Assembly: GCF_013449725.1 (NCBI RefSeq)
Contig: NZ_JACCFF010000004.1
Coordinates: 1 to 64,000 of the forward strand
Direction of reading: 5' to 3'
DNA from: Mycobacteroides sp. LB1
GTDB taxonomy: Bacteria > Actinomycetota > Actinomycetes > Mycobacteriales > Mycobacteriaceae
DNA length: 64,000 nucleotides
The notes under the pieces: generated by a model
What the model was told of the DNA's origin: nothing
The model's database searches: none
The model's input: the letters and a program-made list of their open reading frames with translations, nothing else
Program-made: the position numbers and the translations under genes
Part shown: piece by piece, positions 59,630-64,000 of the stretch
Layout: each line of letters starts with the position of its first letter
Position numbering within the stretch: position 1 is the first letter of the stretch

Positions 59630-60036
59630 GAGCCCGGTGTAACGATCACGGTCGGCGCGGACTTTGTCGGAACAGAACCCGCCGGGACGATTGGCGCCGG
59701 TGGCGTCGTCGATTCTTCGGTCGAGTGCGCGGGGGTGACCGATGCTGCACCATCGGGTATCACGATCGGTGCCCGCGCGGTGCCGCGTTGACTGGAATTT
59801 TCGGAGTCGGCGTCCGAATCCGCATCGGGCGGCCAATCCACGCTTGTCGGGGGCCAACTTTCGGCCTTATCGCCGCCTGCCGCCGCCGGGGGAGCGCATC
59901 CCGCCGAAGCGCCGAAATCCCCTGGGCTGCAGTTATCGGCACGTGCGGCGGGGATCGGTGGCAGGGCCAGACACAGAGACAGGGCCGCGGCGCAAGTAAT
60001 GCGGATGACCAGACGAGATTTCGCGGGGCTGCTCAC
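59626..60036 (-). CDS. Secreted proline-rich protein coupled to the MspA-like porin
   Basis: 136 residues. The N-terminus has basic residues, a hydrophobic core (AALSLCLALPPIP) and AARA, a Sec signal with a likely cut near residue 33. The mature part is short and Pro/Ser/Thr/Asp-rich, with a possible disulphide (Cys36, Cys47). The GTG overlaps the porin stop (GTGA), so translation is coupled. It may be an envelope accessory factor for the porin; the family is unknown to me. Confidence 0.72.
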   Translation of the reverse strand: MSSPAKSRLVIRITCAAALSLCLALPPIPAARADNCSPGDFGASAGCAPPAAAGGDKAESWPPTSVDWPPDADSDADSENSSQRGTARAPIVIPDGAASVTPAHSTEESTTPPAPIVPAGSVPTKSAPTVIVTPGS

Positions 60037-60668
60037 AGCGAGAGAATGTCCCCGTAGACGTTGACGCTGTCATCGGACTTGTCGGTGTCGATCATCGCCG
60101 TCGTGAAGAACCGGACGGAGACTGGCCCGCCGCAGGCGTCCACTTTGACGTGCGCGTCATGCACCACGATCTCGCCGGTGCGGCCCTTGAGTGCCTTCTT
60201 GCCCAGCACGATGTTCTTGATCGTTCCCGGAAGTAGGTTGATCGAAATGCTCCCGTTCACTTCCGCGTAGGGGCCGATCATCCCCAGTAGATTGGTGCCG
60301 CCCGAGAAGCCGGGATTGATTCCCGCGTCGGCGCCGACGTCGACGCTGCCGCCCTCGCTGAGGTCGATCTGACAGCCCAGCTGCAAGCCCATGACGAGGG
60401 TGCCCGAGTTGACCGGGATAGCTCCGTTGCCATCGATGCCGGCGGCTGACTTACCGGTGACAAAACCCTCGCGAGTGAATGCCGTCGCGGCCATGTTCGG
60501 CACCGAGTTGATTGTCATCCGTGTCAGTGATGCGCTCAGATGCCAGCCATCGTCGGTAACTGCGGACTGGGTCACGTCGGCCACCGGCAGCGGATCGGCC
60601 CCCGCTACCGCGATGCCCACACAGAAAAGTGAAATGACAAGAGTGACAACAGAAATAATTCTGCGCAC
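60033..60668 (-). CDS. MspA-family outer-membrane porin
   Basis: This 211-residue protein has a Sec signal (about 1-24, ending VAGADP). The mature beta-rich domain resembles MspA: DGWHLSASLTRMTINSVPNM, GLQLGCQIDLSEGG, then PGTIKNIVLGKKALKG and DAHVKVDACGGPVSVRFFTTA. MspA proteins form octameric pores across the mycolate membrane. It diverges clearly from classical MspA and has two cysteines (in GLQLGCQID and DACGG) not present there. GTG start. It is divergent from the SDR gene. Confidence 0.88.
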   Translation of the reverse strand: MRRIISVVTLVISLFCVGIAVAGADPLPVADVTQSAVTDDGWHLSASLTRMTINSVPNMAATAFTREGFVTGKSAAGIDGNGAIPVNSGTLVMGLQLGCQIDLSEGGSVDVGADAGINPGFSGGTNLLGMIGPYAEVNGSISINLLPGTIKNIVLGKKALKGRTGEIVVHDAHVKVDACGGPVSVRFFTTAMIDTDKSDDSVNVYGDILSL

Positions 60669-60817
60669 GAACCCGCCTTATATGGAGTAGATGGCCAAAC
60701 TCGGTTATCCGGCGCCGAGCGTATTGACCCCGGCTGTGGGATACCTGGTACCGAACACCGGGAGAACTGTGAATGCACCGGGTGGGCAGCGCGGTGGATC
60801 TGCGGCAGGATGCAGTC

Positions 60818-61732
60818 GTGACCGATGAATGGACCACCGCCGATATCCCTGACCAGACCGGACGCGTCGCCGTCATTACCGGCACCAATACCGGCCTGGG
60901 CCTGGAGACGGCCCGTGCACTGGCAGGCGCTGGCGCCCAGGTAGTCCTTGCGGTTCGCGATCTCGAAAAGGGCGCCGCCGCTGTTGACGAGATCAAAAAA
61001 ACCGCGCCTGAGGGCAACCTGGCGCTGCAGCGGCTGGATCTGTCGTCGCTGGCGGATATCAAGTCCGCCGCCGGACAGCTGAGCACCGAATACCCACAGA
61101 TCGATCTGCTCATCAACAACGCAGGGGTGATGTACCCGCCGAAGGGCAGCACTGCGGACGGGTTCGAGCTGCAGTTCGGCACCAACCATCTGGGTCATTT
61201 CGCCCTCACCGGTCTGCTGCTGGAGAATCTCGCCGCCGTGCGTGGGTCCCGCGTCGTCACCGTCAGCAGCAACGGGCATAAGATCAGGGCAGCAATACAT
61301 TTCGATGATCTGCAGTGGGAGCGCAGTTACAGTCGCGTGGGGGCATACGCTCAGTCCAAGCTCGCGAATCTTTTGTTCACCTACGAGCTGCAGCGGCGCC
61401 TTGAGGCCGCCGGGACCGAGACCGCGGCACTGGCCGCACATCCTGGCGCATCGGGTACTGAGCTGATGCGCCACATCGCATTCGGCCCGGAGGCGTTTAG
61501 TGCAGCAGTGTTGAAACTCGCGCAGAGCCCGGCGATGGGAGCGTTGCCCAGTCTGCGCGCCGCCGCCGACCCGACAGCGTTGGGTGGCCAGTACTACGGG
61601 CCTTCAGGTTTCGGCGAGCTCCGCGGATATCCGAAGGTGGTCAAGTCGAGCAAGCAGTCACATGATAAGGCTCTGCAACAACGGCTTTGGTCAGTCTCTG
61701 AGGAGCTGACCGGAGTGCGGTTCCCCGTCTAG
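60818..61732 (+). CDS. Short-chain dehydrogenase/reductase (Rv0439c-like)
   Basis: This 304-residue classical/extended SDR has the NAD(P)-binding TGTNTGLG motif, INNAGV, a VSSNGHK serine segment and the catalytic YAQSK. Retinol-dehydrogenase-like members share the FGTNHLGHFALT segment. The substrate is unknown. GTG 60818 follows AGGATG; in M. tuberculosis the equivalent gene also neighbours moeA2 and groEL2. It ends with a 4-bp convergent overlap with the cupin gene. Confidence 0.87.
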   Translation: MTDEWTTADIPDQTGRVAVITGTNTGLGLETARALAGAGAQVVLAVRDLEKGAAAVDEIKKTAPEGNLALQRLDLSSLADIKSAAGQLSTEYPQIDLLINNAGVMYPPKGSTADGFELQFGTNHLGHFALTGLLLENLAAVRGSRVVTVSSNGHKIRAAIHFDDLQWERSYSRVGAYAQSKLANLLFTYELQRRLEAAGTETAALAAHPGASGTELMRHIAFGPEAFSAAVLKLAQSPAMGALPSLRAAADPTALGGQYYGPSGFGELRGYPKVVKSSKQSHDKALQQRLWSVSEELTGVRFPV

Positions 61733-62232
61733 ACGAAGAAGTTGTCGTGGTCGATGAACCACTGGGTGCGTTGTTCATCGGTCATATCGGCGAGTGTGCC
61801 GAAGCCCTCGAAATACTTCTCGCGGGGCGCGCCCGGAGCGAACAGCATCAGCATGGAAGCTGTTTCGCCCGAATCGTTTTGGAATGCGTGGAGTCCGCCC
61901 GGGGGGACGAACAAGAAGTCGCCAGGGGTGGCGTCGACCCAATTTTCACCGTTGTACAACCGCCAGGTGCCGGACAGCACGAAGAACGCCTCCGACATCG
62001 CCTTGTGGAAATGTGTCGCGGCACCGAAGCCTTTCACCGGCCCGGCGTCGATTCGGTACAACCCGTAGTCGCCAGCCGTCGACTGTTGGGTGGCCAGGTA
62101 GTGGTACTGGACGACGTTGCCGTCACCCGGGGCGTAATCGGGCGGATCGGTGGCCGGTTTGAATATCGCGCTGATCTCGCCGGTATCGCCCTGATATCGC
62201 GGTTCGGGATATCCAGAAACGAGCAGTGACAT
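61729..62232 (-). CDS. Cupin-domain protein
   Basis: This 167-residue single-domain cupin has metal ligands His74, His76, Glu81 and His115 (HFHKAMSEAFFVLSG; VPPGGLHAF). The function cannot be assigned, since such proteins may be dioxygenases or isomerases. ATG 62232 is chosen because the N-terminus MSLLVSGYPEPRYQG is cupin-like and longer starts run through arginine/serine-rich shadow sequence. It lies 19 bp after the helicase stop. Confidence 0.83.
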   Translation of the reverse strand: MSLLVSGYPEPRYQGDTGEISAIFKPATDPPDYAPGDGNVVQYHYLATQQSTAGDYGLYRIDAGPVKGFGAATHFHKAMSEAFFVLSGTWRLYNGENWVDATPGDFLFVPPGGLHAFQNDSGETASMLMLFAPGAPREKYFEGFGTLADMTDEQRTQWFIDHDNFFV

Positions 62233-62251
62233 GCGATTCACGCTACGCGCG

Positions 62252-63946
62252 TTACAGCTCCCGGTGAAGGGTGCGGACCGCGACGATGCGCTCCTTGAGT
62301 TGATCGCGGGTGGCCGCCGCGATCGGGGGGCCGCCGCACCGGCGGCGCAGCTCGTTGTGGATCCAGCCGTGCGGCTTACCCGACTTGAAGTGAGTGGCCG
62401 ACACCAGCGCATTGAGCTCGCGTCGCAGCTCGCGCAGCTGGCCGTGTGTCGAGGTGATCTCCGGTGGCACCTCGCCCGATGCGGTGCGCTTGGTGAGCTG
62501 CTCTTCCTGCCTGCGCCGCAACAGATCTCGCATCTGGTTTGGATCGAGCAGGCCGGGAATGCCGAGATACTCGGCCTCCTCCTCGCTGCCTGCGGGTGTC
62601 GCGGTGCCGAAGGATGCCCCATCGAAGATCACCTGGTCCAGCTCGGCGCTGGCGCTCAGCGATTCGAATCCCTTTTCTTCCTCGCCGGGCTCGGTGCGCT
62701 TGCGCTCCTCCTGCTCTTCACCATCCATCGGTTCGCGATGCGGCTTACCGAGCACGTGATTGCGCTGCTCTTCGAGCAGGCTGGCGAGCTCCAGCAGCGT
62801 CGGCACCGAGGGCAGGAAGATGCTCGCCGTCTCGCCCGGGGCCCGTGAGCGGACGTACCGCCCGATTGCCTGGGCGAAGAACAGCGGCGTCGAGGCACTC
62901 GTCGCGTAGACGCCGACGGCCAGACGTGGCACGTCGACCCCCTCGGACACCATGCGCACGGCCACCAGCCACTCGCTGCTATCGGCGGCGAACTGGGAGA
63001 TGCGGTCCGAGGATTTCGGATCGTCGGAGAGCACCACGGTGGGTTCCGTGCCGGTGATCGTGGTCAGCAGCTTCGCGTAGGCGCGTGCGGCCTTCTGATC
63101 GGAGGCGATGATCATGGCCCCGGCATCGGTCATGCCGCCGTTGCGTTTCTGCTGCAGCCGCGCATGGGCGGCGCGCAGCACCGCAGGCATCCAGTCACCG
63201 TTGGGGTCCAAGGTGGTGCGCCAGGCGCGTGCGGTCTGCTCGGCGGACAGCGGCTCGCCGAGGCGGGCGGCGTGTTCCTCGCCGGCACTGTCACGCCAGC
63301 GGGCCTCGCCCGAGTAGGCCATGAAGACCACGGGGCGCACCACACCGTCGGCCAGTGCCTCGGAGTAGCCGTAGGTGTGGTCGGCCCGCGAGCGCTGGAA
63401 GCCCGCGCCGTCGGGCTCATAGTCGACGAACGGGATGGGGCTGTCGTCGCTGCGGAAGGGCGTCCCGGTCAATGCAAGGCGTCGGGTGGCGTCGTCGAAC
63501 GCCTCGCGGACTGCCTCACCCCAGGTCTTGGCGTCTCCGGTGTGGTGGATCTCGTCGAAGATCACCAGGGTGCGGTGATTCTCAGTGCGCACCCGATGTC
63601 GGGTGGGGTGGCTGGCGATCTGTGCATAGGTGACGACCACGCCGTGGTACTCCGAGGAGGTCTGTGCATCGGAGTTGCTGAACCTCGGGTCTAGGGCCAG
63701 GCCGAAGGACGTTGCCGCCTGCGCCCACTGCACCTTGAGGTGTTCGGTTGGTACGACGACGGTGATCTTGTCGACGGTGCCATCGGCCAGCAGCTCGGTA
63801 GCAATGCGCAGGGCAAATCTCGTTTTCCCTGATCCCGGGGTCGCCACGGCCAGGAAATCCCGGGGTTTGGCGGCCAGATACCGCACCAAAGCCCTACGCT
63901 GCCAGCCCCGCAATGTATGGGTGCTGGGCGCCTCTACAGCCCGCAC
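62252..63946 (-). CDS. Superfamily 2 DEAD/DEAH-type helicase
   Basis: 564 residues. Motif I ATPGSGKT is at 35-42, followed by DEIHH (motif II), LTGTPFR (III) and QAIGRYVRSR (VI), the pattern of restriction-enzyme R-subunit-like and XPB-like helicases. An acidic insert (MDGEEQEERKRTEPGEEEKG) follows the helicase core, and the C-terminal ~100 residues are of unknown fold. No methylase or nuclease lies nearby, so a restriction role is unsupported. GTG 63946 is used, with no strong ribosome site. Confidence 0.86.
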   Translation of the reverse strand: MRAVEAPSTHTLRGWQRRALVRYLAAKPRDFLAVATPGSGKTRFALRIATELLADGTVDKITVVVPTEHLKVQWAQAATSFGLALDPRFSNSDAQTSSEYHGVVVTYAQIASHPTRHRVRTENHRTLVIFDEIHHTGDAKTWGEAVREAFDDATRRLALTGTPFRSDDSPIPFVDYEPDGAGFQRSRADHTYGYSEALADGVVRPVVFMAYSGEARWRDSAGEEHAARLGEPLSAEQTARAWRTTLDPNGDWMPAVLRAAHARLQQKRNGGMTDAGAMIIASDQKAARAYAKLLTTITGTEPTVVLSDDPKSSDRISQFAADSSEWLVAVRMVSEGVDVPRLAVGVYATSASTPLFFAQAIGRYVRSRAPGETASIFLPSVPTLLELASLLEEQRNHVLGKPHREPMDGEEQEERKRTEPGEEEKGFESLSASAELDQVIFDGASFGTATPAGSEEEAEYLGIPGLLDPNQMRDLLRRRQEEQLTKRTASGEVPPEITSTHGQLRELRRELNALVSATHFKSGKPHGWIHNELRRRCGGPPIAAATRDQLKERIVAVRTLHREL

Positions 63947-64000
63947 CCTATCGACTCCGTTCTGATTCGATGATTGAGTCGCAGACTAGCGCAACGGATT
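63947..64000. other. Upstream region of the helicase gene, window end
   Basis: 54 bp with no coding sequence recognised. It should hold the helicase promoter, but no convincing -10/-35 pair can be fixed from this short stretch. Confidence 0.4.

Noticed and set aside
60773..60817. Longer start for the SDR gene at 60773
   Set aside because: The extra residues are not SDR-like. GTG 60818 has a ribosome site and gives a normal SDR N-terminus.
62252..63946. Restriction-modification system around the SF2 helicase
   Set aside because: No methyltransferase, specificity subunit or nuclease domain is present nearby. The neighbours are a cupin and an SDR.

Overview
The window reads as high-GC actinobacterial chromosome, and its gene content points to a rapidly growing mycobacterium. 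My best guess is the Mycobacteroides abscessus-chelonae group. This rests on recognised proteins and gene order (cyp125-fadE28-fadE29-chsH2-chsH1-ltp2; kstD/hsaE-hsaG-hsaF; the moeA2-psd-pssA-Cdc48-like block; an MspA-family porin; PE/PPE/Esx proteins). No database search was possible.

1-15,085 is a cholesterol catabolism region. The 5' end of fadA5 (minus) faces cyp125 across an intergenic region with two KstR-type boxes. A tightly coupled operon (cyp125, fadE28, fadE29, chsH2, chsH1, ltp2) removes the last side-chain carbons. After a Tat-exported amidase and an unknown membrane protein come hsd4B and kstD (minus). Divergent from them is an operon with a second FAD-dependent dehydrogenase followed by hsaE-hsaG-hsaF, which finishes ring degradation to pyruvate and propionyl-CoA. 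A KstR-type box lies directly before the kstD start codon.

15,097-46,972 is an accessory type VII secretion (ESX) island of about 32 kb. Two paralogous seven-gene clusters (EspC/F-like, EspB-like, PE, PPE, EspG, EsxB-like, EsxA-like) sit at 16.7-21.3 kb and 34.2-38.7 kb. They share a perfect 1,098-bp direct repeat and a conserved promoter block at an identical distance from their first genes. Between them lie a CpnT-like toxin carrying two apparent C-terminal enzymatic domains, two candidate immunity genes, WXG100 and YbaB-like partners, and a divergent copy of the toxin delivery domain with no toxin. A further operon holds EspG, a thiolase-fold (KAS III-like) protein, a small helical protein and a long secreted-type protein. 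The island ends with a YbaB-like pair and an EspI-like/EccA/EspI-like operon. No EccB, EccC, EccD, EccE or MycP gene is present, so the substrates presumably use a secretion channel encoded elsewhere.

46,969-58,274 is one long minus-strand gene run: moeA2, psd, pssA, a Cdc48-like double AAA ATPase, then a Mrp-type cation/proton antiporter (mnhA/B fusion, C, D, E, F, G). A short dispersed repeat occurs in the mnhA/B linker, at the AAA gene start and, degraded, at the pssA/psd junction. 58,427-63,946 carries housekeeping and envelope genes: a HAD phosphatase, a VOC protein, a secreted proline-rich protein coupled to an MspA-family porin, an SDR oxidoreductase, a cupin and a superfamily 2 helicase. 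I saw no rRNA, tRNA, CRISPR array or transposase.
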